Assembly (NCBI GenBank): GCA_021776195.1
Contig: JAJFGK010000107.1
Coordinates: 1 to 24,486, forward strand
DNA length: 24,486 nucleotides
Reading direction: 5' to 3'
Source of the DNA: Kiloniellaceae bacterium
Lineage (GTDB): Bacteria > Pseudomonadota > Alphaproteobacteria > Kiloniellales > Kiloniellaceae
A program made the translations under genes and the position numbers. The notes under the pieces are model-generated. The model was given only the letters and a program-made list of their open reading frames with translations. It searched no databases and was not told where the DNA came from. Below, one piece after another: positions 15,631-23,531 of the stretch. How positions within the stretch are numbered: position 1 is the stretch's first letter; every line of letters starts with the position of its first letter.

Positions 15631-15684
15631 GGACCCAACTCCGCTGGCCGGCGCTGCCCGGCGGGGCAAGGCTAACCCGCGTTG

Positions 15685-15709
15685 CACGACGCGCCAAGGT
15701 CGTGGCGCG
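15685..15709 (-). promoter_or_regulatory. Two overlapping, mutually exclusive inverted repeats upstream of the lyase gene
   Basis: CGCGCCA (15690-15696) pairs with TGGCGCG (15703-15709). CACGAC (15685-15690) pairs with GTCGTG (15699-15704). The two stems share bases, so only one can form at a time. The site is about 55-80 nt before the lyase ATG, within its likely leader or promoter. It could be an operator or a small RNA switch; chance in GC-rich DNA is possible. Confidence 0.35.
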
Positions 15710-15817
15710 GCATTGGCAAGAGGAGACTTGCACCGGCCCGCAGGGGCTGTTAGGCCGCCATCTCATTGACGATGCTGGACTGAATCGAAAGCGGGTTGTG
15801 ACGAAAAGGCGGGGGGC

Positions 15818-16618
15818 GTGACTCAAAGCGTCGACAAAAACGGCAAGGGGACCGGCGAGTCGGCCAGCGAGTCGGCCAGCGGCGGGGGCGAAGCCCTGGC
15901 GCTGTCCGTGCTGGTTCCGGTGCGCGACGAAGCGGAGAACGTGCGTCCCCTGTTGGACGAAATCGACCGGGCACTCGGCGCCGAGACCGCCGTCGAGTAC
16001 ATCTTCATCGACGACGGCAGCCGCGACGGCACCCTGGAGGCCCTCAGGGCCGCGCGTGCCGACCTGCCGCGCTTGCGCATCCTGCGGCACGGCCAGTCCT
16101 GCGGCCAGAGCCGGGCGATCCTGTCCGGCCTGCGGGCCGCCCGCGGCGCCTTGATCGCGGTGCTGGACGGCGATGGCCAGAACGATCCGGGCGATCTTCC
16201 CGCGCTCTTGGCGCACTACCGGGCCCAGGCCGCCCTGGGGCGGGATCTGGGCATGGTCGGCGGGGTGCGCGCGAAACGCCATGATTCCACCCTGCGGCGC
16301 CTCACCTCGCGGGTCGCCAACGCGGTCAACCGCAGCTATCTGCGGCACGACGGGCGCGACACCGGTTGCGGTCTGAAGCTGGTGCCGCGCGCGCTCTTCC
16401 TGCGGCTGCCCTACTTCGACCACATGCATCGCTTCATGCCGGCCCTGATCGCGCGCGAGGGCCGGGCCGTCGACTACCTGCCGGTCAATCACCGGCCGCG
16501 CGAGCGGGGCCGCTCGAAGTATGGTCTCTTCGACCGTCTGGGCGTCGGCATTGTCGATCTCTTCGGGGTGCGCTGGCTGCAGAACCGCAGCCGCATCCCT
16601 GACATCAGCGAGGAATGA
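15818..16618 (+). CDS. GT2 family polyprenyl-phosphate glycosyltransferase (DPM1/ArnC-like)
   Basis: Predicted to transfer a sugar from a nucleotide donor to polyprenyl phosphate on the cytoplasmic face of the inner membrane. The 266 residues show the GT2 fold: LSVLVPVRDEAENV, IFIDDGSRDGT (first Asp pair), AVLDGDGQNDP (DxD-like donor/metal site), and DTGCGLKLVPR with RPRERGRSKYGL near the end. It has no C-terminal membrane helices, as in soluble Dpm1-type enzymes and unlike ArnC. The first 25 or so residues are a Ser/Glu/Gly-rich tail containing a 12-bp tandem duplication (SESASESAS). GTG 15818 follows a GGGGGG tract. The stop overlaps the next gene by 4 nt, so the two are translationally coupled. 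Confidence 0.92.
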   Translation: MTQSVDKNGKGTGESASESASGGGEALALSVLVPVRDEAENVRPLLDEIDRALGAETAVEYIFIDDGSRDGTLEALRAARADLPRLRILRHGQSCGQSRAILSGLRAARGALIAVLDGDGQNDPGDLPALLAHYRAQAALGRDLGMVGGVRAKRHDSTLRRLTSRVANAVNRSYLRHDGRDTGCGLKLVPRALFLRLPYFDHMHRFMPALIAREGRAVDYLPVNHRPRERGRSKYGLFDRLGVGIVDLFGVRWLQNRSRIPDISEE

Positions 16619-16950
16619 GGCTCGTCATGGACGCATTTTCCTTTTCCGGCATGAGCACCACCGAGCTGATTTGGCTCTCGGTCGGCTTCGCCGGGCAAGC
16701 GCTCTTCGCCACCCGTTTTATCGTGCAGTGGATCGTCAGCGAGCGTCAGAAGCGCAGCGTCATTCCCATCGCCTTTTGGTACTTCAGCGCCGGCGGCGGG
16801 ATGGTCCTGCTGTCCTATGCCATATGGCGTCAGGATCCCGTCTTCATTCTGGGTCAGTCGACCGGTCTTTTTATCTACAGTCGCAATCTCTATTTCGTCT
16901 ACCGCGAACGGCGGGAGAACGGCGGCGGCGATTTTCACGCCCGCAGCTGA
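16615..16950 (+). CDS. Small LAB_N (lipid A biosynthesis N-terminal domain) membrane protein
   Basis: A 111-residue inner-membrane protein with about three membrane helices, matching the LAB_N family. Typical pieces are GFAGQALFATRFIVQWIVSE, SVIPIAFWYFSAGG, LLSYAIWRQDPVFILGQS and IYSRNLYF. LAB_N proteins occur beside GT2 enzymes in lipid A or core modification loci and are thought to help make or move polyprenyl-phosphate sugars. ATG 16615 overlaps the GT2 stop (ATGA); ATG 16627 is a possible shorter start. The last 16 nt overlap the convergent PAP2 gene. In Rhizobium a comparable small protein (RgtF, from memory) accompanies RgtE. Confidence 0.92.
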   Translation: MRLVMDAFSFSGMSTTELIWLSVGFAGQALFATRFIVQWIVSERQKRSVIPIAFWYFSAGGGMVLLSYAIWRQDPVFILGQSTGLFIYSRNLYFVYRERRENGGGDFHARS

Positions 16951-17636
16951 TCGCCCACCCCTTCTTTGGCGGGCGGGGCGCGGCCCTCCAGCACGAAGCG
17001 ATAGCAGAGCGCGGTGACCACGGCGACGATCAGGCCGGCGAAGATCACATCGCTCAGGAAATGACCGCCAACGGCAATGCGCAGGCCGCCGATCGCCAGC
17101 CCGAAAGCGACCGAGAGCGAGATCCAGAGGGCACGCCGGCGGACCGCCAATAGGGCCAGGGCCAGGGTGGCGAAGGCCGCCGCCGCGTCGCCCGAGACGA
17201 AGGAGCAGTTGCGCTCGCACTGGTCGGAGAAGACCAGCGGCGGGCTGTAGGTCCTCTCGCCGGCGAACTCCATCACGTCGCTCGGCCGGGCCCGGCCGGA
17301 ATTCGACTTGAAGCCGGTATCGACCACCAGGACCGGCCCCAGCAGGATCGCCAGGACCACGAAGGCGATACGCCGCAGCATGACCGGGCGGCGGTCGGCC
17401 CGGCGCCAGAGCAGCCAGAGCGCCCAGAGAGCCAGGCCCACCAGGCCGACGCGAAAGGCCGGCCGGATGACCTCGTCATAGAAGACCCAGACCTTGCCAT
17501 GGCTCAGCAGGAAGCGGTTGTCGCCCTGGTAGAGCCAACCGGCCACGGTGAGGTCGAGGTCGGGCCAGATCCAAAAGACGACAACGGCCACGGCGGTCAA
17601 GAGCGCGGCGGCGAGAAGAAGACGTGTACTCAGCAT
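16935..17636 (-). CDS. PAP2-family membrane phosphatase (LpxE-like)
   Basis: Predicted 233-residue inner-membrane phosphatase with about six helices, acting on a lipid phosphate at the periplasmic side; lipid A 1-phosphate or polyprenyl diphosphate are the likely substrates. The three PAP2 motifs are visible: K-x6-RP as KSNSGRARP (100-108), SGD at 138-140 within CSFVSGDAAAAF, where most families have PSGH, and R-x5-H-x3-D as RIAVGGHFLSD (176-186). The His-to-Asp change in motif 2 is notable, but an acidic residue there may be normal in some alphaproteobacterial relatives. ATG 17636 was chosen as the family-like start, 10 nt after the stop of the upstream glycosyltransferase gene, so the two form an operon. 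Confidence 0.9.
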   Translation of the reverse strand: MLSTRLLLAAALLTAVAVVVFWIWPDLDLTVAGWLYQGDNRFLLSHGKVWVFYDEVIRPAFRVGLVGLALWALWLLWRRADRRPVMLRRIAFVVLAILLGPVLVVDTGFKSNSGRARPSDVMEFAGERTYSPPLVFSDQCERNCSFVSGDAAAAFATLALALLAVRRRALWISLSVAFGLAIGGLRIAVGGHFLSDVIFAGLIVAVVTALCYRFVLEGRAPPAKEGVGDQLRA

Positions 17637-17646
17637 GAAAAGGTAC

Positions 17647-19128
17647 TCACGAACAGCGATCCCGAACCAGGAACAGGTGATAGGTGGTGCCGCCGCCATA
17701 GCCATCGGGCCGCAATATCTCGCCAAGCGCCTCGCTGGCACAGAAGGCGGCTTCGCGCTGTTTGGCATTGGGATGCCGGGTCAGCAGCAGCATGGTCCCC
17801 AGCGGCGGCCGGTAGGGGCGGGTCAACTCGAAATGATTGTCGATCCTGCCGTTGCGGTCCCAGGCATGAAGCGCGACGGGCGCGTCGCGGAACTGATAGA
17901 GCAGGCTGGCGACCTCCATGCGCTGGTCGCCCAATAGGACCGCGGTCTCCTGCTCGGCCATGCGCGCGCGCAGTTCGCCAGCCAGGACGTCCCAGCCGGC
18001 GAGCCGGGCCAGGGCGCGCTGCGGACCGACCAGTCCCGGGGCGGCGAACAGCAGCAGCAGGGCCAGGGCCGCCGCGCCGTGCAAACCGACGGCGATCCCC
18101 CGCCAGACCCGCCAGCGCGGCGCCCTCAGGCTGGCCGCCACCAGAACGCTGCCGGCGACATAGGCGGTCGCCGCCCAGTTGGCGTGGGCCCGGCTGAGGA
18201 AGGCCTCGAGAGTAATCAGGGCCAGGATCGGCAGGGAGAAGAAGACCAGAAAGCGGGCCGGCTCGCCGGCGCGGCCGCGCAGCACCGACCAGGCGGCAAC
18301 CAACAGGCAGGCCAACAGGATCGGACCGAAGACGCCGGCCTGGGAGAGCAGGAACTCCAGGCCCTTGTCGGGGCGCAACAGCGGGCCTTCGAGGTTGGCG
18401 TTCTGCGCCGTGTGACTGAGCGTGAGCCAGCCGTTCTCCAGGTTCCACCAGATGTTCGGGGCCAACAGCAGGAGTCCCACGGCAAGGGCGATGTAAAGGG
18501 CGCTCGAGCGCAGCAGCCAACGCCGTTCCGGCGTGAAGACGGCATAGATCAACAAACAGCCGACGAAGAAGACCATGGCATACTTGCTCAGCAGGCCGAG
18601 ACCCAGGGCAACGCCGAGCGCCAGGCCCCAGAGCGGCGCGCGGGTCGCCATGACCCGCTCCAGCGCCAGCAGGGCGGCGGCCCAGAAGAACAGCAGCGGC
18701 ACGTCGGTCGAGATGATCCCCGAGGAAAAGCTAATCCCCGGCAGGGTGAGGTAGAGCCCACAGGCCCACAGGCCGGTCGTCGGGTCATAGAGCCTTCGCG
18801 CCAGAAAGAAGAGCAACAGCCCAGTGCCGCCGTGGACCAGGGCCGAGGCGCCGCGAATGCAGCCCGCGCCCTCACCGCAAAGGGTCGTCGTGGCGCGGAT
18901 CAGCCAGCCGATCATCGGCGGCTTGGAAAAGTAGCCGAAGGCGAGGTCGCGCGACCAGGACCAGTACTGCGCCTCGTCGCCCTGCAGCCCGAGAGGCGAC
19001 AGCGCCAGCGCGCCCCAGCGCAGCGCGACGGCGGTCAGGCAGAACAGCAGGGCAAGCGTGAGCGGCGGCAGCTTGCTGGCCGCCAGCGCGGCGGCGGGAA
19101 GGACGCGGGTCACCATGGCTCCGCGCAT
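17647..19128 (-). CDS. GT39/ArnT-like membrane glycosyltransferase
   Basis: A 493-residue polytopic inner-membrane enzyme expected to transfer a sugar from a polyprenyl-phosphate donor to an acceptor at the periplasmic side. The first periplasmic loop has QGDEAQYWSWSRDLAFGYFSKPP, with the catalytic Asp/Glu of the PMT/ArnT superfamily; it is followed by about nine more hydrophobic helices and a C-terminal soluble domain of roughly 110 residues. Related Rhizobium enzymes (Rgt group) add galacturonic acid to lipid A or core. ATG 19128 follows GGGAGGGG at ideal spacing, so it is preferred over TTG 19152. Its donor would be made by the convergent GT2 gene. The acceptor could also be a protein or another lipid. 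Confidence 0.92.
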   Translation of the reverse strand: MRGAMVTRVLPAAALAASKLPPLTLALLFCLTAVALRWGALALSPLGLQGDEAQYWSWSRDLAFGYFSKPPMIGWLIRATTTLCGEGAGCIRGASALVHGGTGLLLFFLARRLYDPTTGLWACGLYLTLPGISFSSGIISTDVPLLFFWAAALLALERVMATRAPLWGLALGVALGLGLLSKYAMVFFVGCLLIYAVFTPERRWLLRSSALYIALAVGLLLLAPNIWWNLENGWLTLSHTAQNANLEGPLLRPDKGLEFLLSQAGVFGPILLACLLVAAWSVLRGRAGEPARFLVFFSLPILALITLEAFLSRAHANWAATAYVAGSVLVAASLRAPRWRVWRGIAVGLHGAAALALLLLFAAPGLVGPQRALARLAGWDVLAGELRARMAEQETAVLLGDQRMEVASLLYQFRDAPVALHAWDRNGRIDNHFELTRPYRPPLGTMLLLTRHPNAKQREAAFCASEALGEILRPDGYGGGTTYHLFLVRDRCS

Positions 19129-19245
19129 AGCACCCCCTCCCGGTCCGCTCAAGCTCTTCCGCCCCCGGGTAGACAGGCGGCCATACCGGCCAAGCGGACA
19201 AAGCGGTTGCGCGCCCGCGCGCTCCTATGGTCAGCTTGGCCCGCC

Positions 19246-20205
19246 ATGACGCTCGGACAGGACATCCGCTACCTTTCGAATGCCGATATCGAGGCCTGCG
19301 CCATCCAGGTGGCGGCGGTCGAGGCGGCGGTCGAGGCGATGTTCGCGGCCAAGGCCTCGGGCCGCGCCCTGATGAAACCCAAGCTGGCGCTGCACGGGCC
19401 CGGCCGGCCGCTGTTCCTGGCCAGCGCCGGTATGATGGAAAGCCCGGCCTACGCCGGGGTCAAGTGGGTCGGCGTGGCCGACAACGACGCCCGCGGCCTG
19501 CCGCACATCGCCGGCACCATCCTTTTGAGCGACGCCGAGACCGGCATGCCGGTGGCGATCATGGATGCGCGCTGGGTGACCGGTGTGCGCACGGCCGCGA
19601 TCACCGCCGTCGCCGCGCGGCGCCTGGCGCGGCCCGACAGCGGCTCGATCGGCTTCGTCGCCTGCGGCCTGCAGGCCCGCTTTCATCTGGCGGCGCTGCG
19701 CGCGATCTTCCCGCTGACCCGGGTGACGGCCTACAGCCGTCGCCTGACCACGGCGGAGAGCTTCGCCGCCGAGGCTCAAGCCCAAGGCCTGGAAGCCAGG
19801 GCGGTGGAAGACCCGCGCCAGGCATTGGAAGGCCAGGACATCGTCATCACCTCGACCCCGGCGGTGCCGCGCACCCCGGCCTTTCTCGATGCCGGCTGGC
19901 TCTCCGCCGGATCCTTCGCCGGCATCGTCGACATGGGCATTCCCTGGATCACCGAGACTCTCGGCGGGCTCGACCGGGTGGTGACCGACGATATAGCCCA
20001 GGCCGGCACCGAAGGCCTGAACAATCCCAAGCCCTACGCCGGCGAGGTCGCCGACCTGGTCGCCGGCACCCTTCCCGGCCGCCAGTCTCCCGGCGAACGC
20101 AACGCACTGCTCTTCGCCGGAGTCGGCCTGGCCGACGTCGCGGTCGGCGCCCTGGTCTACGAGGCCGCCACCGCCCAGGGCATCGGCCAGATCCTGCCGC
20201 TCTGA
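19246..20205 (+). CDS. Ornithine cyclodeaminase/mu-crystallin family protein, first tandem copy
   Basis: NAD(P)-dependent family that includes ornithine cyclodeaminase, alanine dehydrogenase and ketimine/imino-acid reductases. Within 319 residues the substrate-site Lys in GVKWVG, Arg in DARWVTGVRTAA and the catalytic Asp in VDMGIPW are kept. The Rossmann region IGFVACGLQARFHLAALR has ACG where GSG is more usual. DDIAQAGTEG and GEVADLVAG are family-typical. ATG 19246 begins immediately upstream of the conserved YLSNADIE segment and makes an operon with its paralogue 3 nt downstream. Which of the family's reactions it carries out cannot be told. Confidence 0.92.
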   Translation: MTLGQDIRYLSNADIEACAIQVAAVEAAVEAMFAAKASGRALMKPKLALHGPGRPLFLASAGMMESPAYAGVKWVGVADNDARGLPHIAGTILLSDAETGMPVAIMDARWVTGVRTAAITAVAARRLARPDSGSIGFVACGLQARFHLAALRAIFPLTRVTAYSRRLTTAESFAAEAQAQGLEARAVEDPRQALEGQDIVITSTPAVPRTPAFLDAGWLSAGSFAGIVDMGIPWITETLGGLDRVVTDDIAQAGTEGLNNPKPYAGEVADLVAGTLPGRQSPGERNALLFAGVGLADVAVGALVYEAATAQGIGQILPL

Positions 20206-20208
20206 GCC

Positions 20209-21180
20209 ATGGAACCCGGCCGCGAGATCCTCTACCTCTCCAACGCCGACATCGAGGCCTGCGCCCTGACCGTGCTGGAGGTCGAGGCGGCGGTCGAGGG
20301 CGCCTTCGCCGCCAAGGCCGCCGGGCGCACCGGGATGCGCCCAAAGCTGGCGCTGCGGCCGCCGGAGGGCAGCCGCTTTCTCGCCCTGGCCGGAACCATC
20401 GACGCGGCCGGCGACATACCGGCCCGGGCCGGCATGAAGTGGGTCGGGGTGGCCGACAACCGGGACCGGGGACTGCCCCATATCGCCGGCCTGGTGGTCC
20501 TCAGCGACGGCGAAACCGGTATGCCCCTGGCGGTGATGGATGCGCGCTGGATCACCGGCGCGCGCACCGCGGCGATCTCGGTGGTGGCGGCCCGGCGCAT
20601 GGCCAAGCCCGGCAGCGCGGGCGTCGGCTTCATCGCCTGCGGCGTCCAGGCCCGGGCCCATCTGGCGGCCCTGCGCCCGCACTTTCCGCTGAAACAGGTT
20701 CGCGCCTACAGCCGACGCCTGGCGACCGCCGAGGGTTTCGCCGCCGAGGCGCGAGACCTGGGCTTCGCGGCGGAAGCCGTGACCGACCCGCGCGAGGCCC
20801 TGACGGACATGGACATCGTGATCTGCTCGACCCCAGCGGTACCGCGCCCGGTGCCCTTCCTGGATATCGGCTGGCTCGCCCCCGGCGCCTTCGTCTCGAT
20901 GGTCGATCTCGGGGTGTCCTGGGAGCCGCGGAGCCTGACCCGGCTCGACCGCGTGATGACCGACGACATCGCCCAGGCGAAGAGCGAGGGGTTGGCGGAC
21001 TCCGTGACCTACGACGGCGAGGTCGCCGACCTGGTGGCCGGAAATCGACCCGGGCGCCTCGAGGACGACGACCGCACCGCGCTGCTCTTCGCCGGTCCCG
21101 GTCTCGCCGATGTCGCCATGGCCCAGGCGCTCTGCCAACGCGCCGCCGAAAAGGGCATTGGGCGAATTCTTCCGGTCTGA
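20209..21180 (+). CDS. Ornithine cyclodeaminase/mu-crystallin family protein, second tandem copy
   Basis: A 323-residue paralogue of the preceding gene, roughly 60% identical by eye and collinear throughout, so the pair arose by tandem duplication. It keeps Lys in GMKWVG, Arg in DARWITGARTAA and Asp in VDLGVSW. Differences concentrate in residues 50-70, where this copy has a four-residue insertion (AGTIDAAGDIPARAG), and in the region after the catalytic Asp. Both surround the substrate pocket in the family, so the two may use different substrates or form a heteromer. ATG 20209 lies 3 nt after the upstream stop. The gene converges with the thioesterase gene. Confidence 0.92.
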   Translation: MEPGREILYLSNADIEACALTVLEVEAAVEGAFAAKAAGRTGMRPKLALRPPEGSRFLALAGTIDAAGDIPARAGMKWVGVADNRDRGLPHIAGLVVLSDGETGMPLAVMDARWITGARTAAISVVAARRMAKPGSAGVGFIACGVQARAHLAALRPHFPLKQVRAYSRRLATAEGFAAEARDLGFAAEAVTDPREALTDMDIVICSTPAVPRPVPFLDIGWLAPGAFVSMVDLGVSWEPRSLTRLDRVMTDDIAQAKSEGLADSVTYDGEVADLVAGNRPGRLEDDDRTALLFAGPGLADVAMAQALCQRAAEKGIGRILPV

Positions 21181-21202
21181 GACAGGTCGCCCACTGGGCC
21201 GG

Positions 21203-21658
21203 CTACGGGGCCAGACGACTCTTGTCCCACTCGAGCCGCGCCAGGGCCTCGCGCAGGTCTTCGGGGATCGTGGTCGGGGCCATGGTGGCGCGGTCTACGA
21301 AGACGTGGACGAAGTGTCCCTCCGCCGCGGCCAAGTTCTGGCCCTGTTTGAAGAGGCCGATCTCGTAGCGCACCGAGCGCCCGCCGAGATGGCCGACCCT
21401 GAGGCCGGCGTCGATGGTCTCGGGAAAGGCGACGGCCGCGAAATAGCGACAGGCGCTCTCGGCACAGACGCCGATCACCGGCCCCTCGTGGATGTCGAGG
21501 CCGCCGGTGCCGATCAGGTACTGGCCGATGACCGTGTCGAAGTAGGAATAGTAGACCACGTTGTTCACATGGCCGTAGATGTCGTTGTCCATCCAGCGGG
21601 TCGGGATGGCCAGGAAGTGCGGGTAGTCCTGACGCTGCGTGGGCGCTTTTCTGCTCAC
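21203..21658 (-). CDS. Hotdog-fold acyl-CoA thioesterase (4HBT/YbgC/FadM type)
   Basis: A 151-residue thioesterase expected to hydrolyse acyl-CoA in the cytoplasm. The active-site block TRWMDNDIYGHVNN (residues 20-33) carries the catalytic Asp and the HVNN motif, followed by a YYSYFDTVIGQYL helix. GLRVGHLGGRSVRYEIGLF matches the central strands, and EGHFVHVFVDR follows. The start is a GTG at 21658 with AGAGGA upstream at rather long spacing. It is the last gene of the minus-strand run, 35 nt after the D-cysteine-desulfhydrase-like gene. The substrate is unknown. Confidence 0.92.
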   Translation of the reverse strand: MSRKAPTQRQDYPHFLAIPTRWMDNDIYGHVNNVVYYSYFDTVIGQYLIGTGGLDIHEGPVIGVCAESACRYFAAVAFPETIDAGLRVGHLGGRSVRYEIGLFKQGQNLAAAEGHFVHVFVDRATMAPTTIPEDLREALARLEWDKSRLAP

Positions 21659-21693
21659 CGTCCTATGGTTCCTCTGCTTGTCGCTGGGTGGGA

Positions 21694-22674
21694 TCAGGCG
21701 AAGAGATCGGCCTGGGCAAAGAGCGCCGGTACGCCGCCGGTGTGCAGCAGGCAGACCGGCTCGCCCCGCGGCAGGGTGTTGCTTGCCGCGAGGTCGAGCA
21801 GCGCCGCCGCCGGTTTGGCGGTGTAGGTGTTTTCGAACAGCAGCCCCTCCCGGCTGGCGAAGGTGCGGATCGCCGCCAGGGAGGCCGGCGTCGGCTGCTC
21901 GTAACCCGCGCCGAGGTAGTCGCCATGGACCCGGGTCCAGTCGCGGTAGTCGCCGGCCGGGGCGAGCCCGGTCCGCGCCGCGATGGCGCGGTATATCGCA
22001 TCGACCCGGCCCGACAGCTCCTCCTTCGCATACTCGACCGAGACCAGGTGAACGACAAAGGGCGCGCCCAGCAGGGCGCAGCCGAAGAGGAACCCCGCCT
22101 CGGTCGGCCCCATGGAGCCGGACAGGATAATGTGGCGCAGGGCAATGCCGCGCGCCTCGGCCTGCTGGTGCAGCTCCAGGGCGCCCAGCAGATAGCCCAA
22201 GGCCCCGGTCGCGTGGTCGCCGACGATGTAGGGCCGCCGCCCTTCGGCGCGCAGGGCCTCGGCGGCGGCGGCGACCCGGATCGCCCGTTCGTCCTCTTCC
22301 ATCGGCCCGAGAAACTCCAAGGACGCGCCGAACAGGCGGCTGAGCAGCAGATTGCCCTCGTTCCGTTCGGGCGCGTGGTCGTTGTGCAGAATTAGGCAGT
22401 CCAGTCCCAGCTTGGCCGCCGCCGCCGCGGTCAGGCGGCAGAGGTTGGAGACCGGCTTGCCGGCGACCAGGACGATGTCGCTGGACTGGGCCAGCGCCTC
22501 GCCGAGCCAGAACTCCAGACTGCGCAGCTTGTTGCCGCCGAGACCGAGCGGCGCGGCATCGTCGCGCTTGACCCAGAGGCTGTCATGGCCGGTCAGGGTC
22601 TCGATCCGGGACAGCCGCTCCAGGGGCGTGGGCTGGTCCAGCAGCCGGACCCGGGGGATGCCGTCCAGGATCAC
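21694..22674 (-). CDS. PLP-dependent D-cysteine desulfhydrase-like enzyme (ACC deaminase family)
   Basis: A 326-residue fold-type II PLP enzyme. The Schiff-base Lys 49 is in LGLGGNKLR. The phosphate-binding loop reads SGSMGPTEAG, slightly off the usual GSGGT. Two residues separate D-cysteine desulfhydrase from ACC deaminase in this family: here they are Thr 285 in YTAK and Thr 312 in HTGG, as in D-cysteine desulfhydrase, whereas ACC deaminases have Glu and Leu. The block SNLCR (76-80) replaces the more usual SNH, so specificity may differ. It would release sulfide, pyruvate and ammonia from D-cysteine or a related amino acid. GTG 22674 begins 4 nt after the hydrolase stop, indicating coupling. 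Confidence 0.9.
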   Translation of the reverse strand: MILDGIPRVRLLDQPTPLERLSRIETLTGHDSLWVKRDDAAPLGLGGNKLRSLEFWLGEALAQSSDIVLVAGKPVSNLCRLTAAAAAKLGLDCLILHNDHAPERNEGNLLLSRLFGASLEFLGPMEEDERAIRVAAAAEALRAEGRRPYIVGDHATGALGYLLGALELHQQAEARGIALRHIILSGSMGPTEAGFLFGCALLGAPFVVHLVSVEYAKEELSGRVDAIYRAIAARTGLAPAGDYRDWTRVHGDYLGAGYEQPTPASLAAIRTFASREGLLFENTYTAKPAAALLDLAASNTLPRGEPVCLLHTGGVPALFAQADLFA

Positions 22675-22678
22675 GGGC

Positions 22679-23473
22679 TCAGCCGCCGAAGGCGGTCTTC
22701 AGCGCGGCCAGGGTCTCGTCGGGCTTTTCCTGCATCATCATGTGGCCGCTGTCGGCGATGGCGACGCTGCGGGCACCGGAGATGGCGGCGGCGAGCTTCT
22801 GGCCGGCCCGGGCCGGCGTCATCTTGTCCTGGCCGCCAAGGATCACCAGGGTCGGGCAGGCGACCGCGGCGGCCCGCTCGGGCGCCGCCTTGTAGGCGTT
22901 GCAGGCCTCCAGGTCGGTCGAGAGGACGCCGGGACGGCTGCGCTCCAGCAGACGCTCGGCCCCGCCCATGACCCAAAGGCCAGGCGTCCGGGTGCCGCCA
23001 AGATGGCCGGTGGCCCCGTGCGCCCAGGAGATGATCAGGTCGAAGGCCAGGTGGTCGTCCTCGGCGGCGGCGGACAGCAGGTCGGGATGGACCGGCATGG
23101 CGGGCGCGACGCCCAGCAGGGCGAGCGCGCTGACCTTGTCGGGATGGCGGGCGGCGCAGTCGAGGCTGGCCAGCGCGCCCATGGAGTGACCGACCAGGCC
23201 GGCGGTCGCGATCCCGGCGGCGGCCATCAGGCGCGGCAGCCAGTCGGCGATGGCGGCGATCGAGTCGAGCGCCTCGCCATCGGATTTGCCGTGGCCCGGC
23301 AGGTCGAGGGCCAGGACGCTCTGGCCGTGGTGGGCGAAGTAGCGGGTCTGCAGGGCCCAGACCGTATGGTCCATGCCGGCGCCGTGGACGAACAGGATCG
23401 CCGGCCGGGCCGGATCGAAGGGGCGTCCGCCCGTGGCCGCGAAGACGCGGCTGCCGTCAACTGTCAGATCCAT
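22679..23473 (-). CDS. Alpha/beta hydrolase with intact catalytic triad
   Basis: A 264-residue serine hydrolase. ILFVHGAGMDHTVW gives the oxyanion strand, ALDLPGHGKSDG the second, GLVGHSMGA the nucleophile Ser 97, LVILGGQDKMTP the acid, and DSGHMMMQEKP the catalytic His. It contrasts with the hydrolase-like gene at 11746-12552, which has lost both Ser and His. ATG 23473 follows a GGGGG tract. Its place between MetY and the D-cysteine-desulfhydrase-like gene hints at hydrolysing an ester or thioester intermediate, but no substrate can be read. Confidence 0.93.
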   Translation of the reverse strand: MDLTVDGSRVFAATGGRPFDPARPAILFVHGAGMDHTVWALQTRYFAHHGQSVLALDLPGHGKSDGEALDSIAAIADWLPRLMAAAGIATAGLVGHSMGALASLDCAARHPDKVSALALLGVAPAMPVHPDLLSAAAEDDHLAFDLIISWAHGATGHLGGTRTPGLWVMGGAERLLERSRPGVLSTDLEACNAYKAAPERAAAVACPTLVILGGQDKMTPARAGQKLAAAISGARSVAIADSGHMMMQEKPDETLAALKTAFGG

Positions 23474-23531
23474 GGAACCCCCGCTGTCGCGCTCGTCTGT
23501 TCAGTGGTTTCTTGTGCTCTGCCCTCGGACT

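Noticed and set aside
13390..15675. Very long plus-strand open frame (761 codons) opposite the ammonia-lyase gene
   Set aside because: It is Gly/Arg/Gln-rich with no recognisable domain and mirrors the regulator and lyase genes in another frame. The lyase on the opposite strand has clear family motifs.
15853..15880. 12-bp tandem duplication near the start of the GT2 gene as a phase-variation tract
   Set aside because: The unit is a multiple of three and only two copies exist, so it changes a flexible tail (SESASESAS) without shifting frame.
18079..19245. Plus-strand open frame joined in front of the first cyclodeaminase paralogue (708 codons)
   Set aside because: The N-terminal part is antisense to the GT39 gene and low in complexity; the conserved protein starts at ATG 19246.
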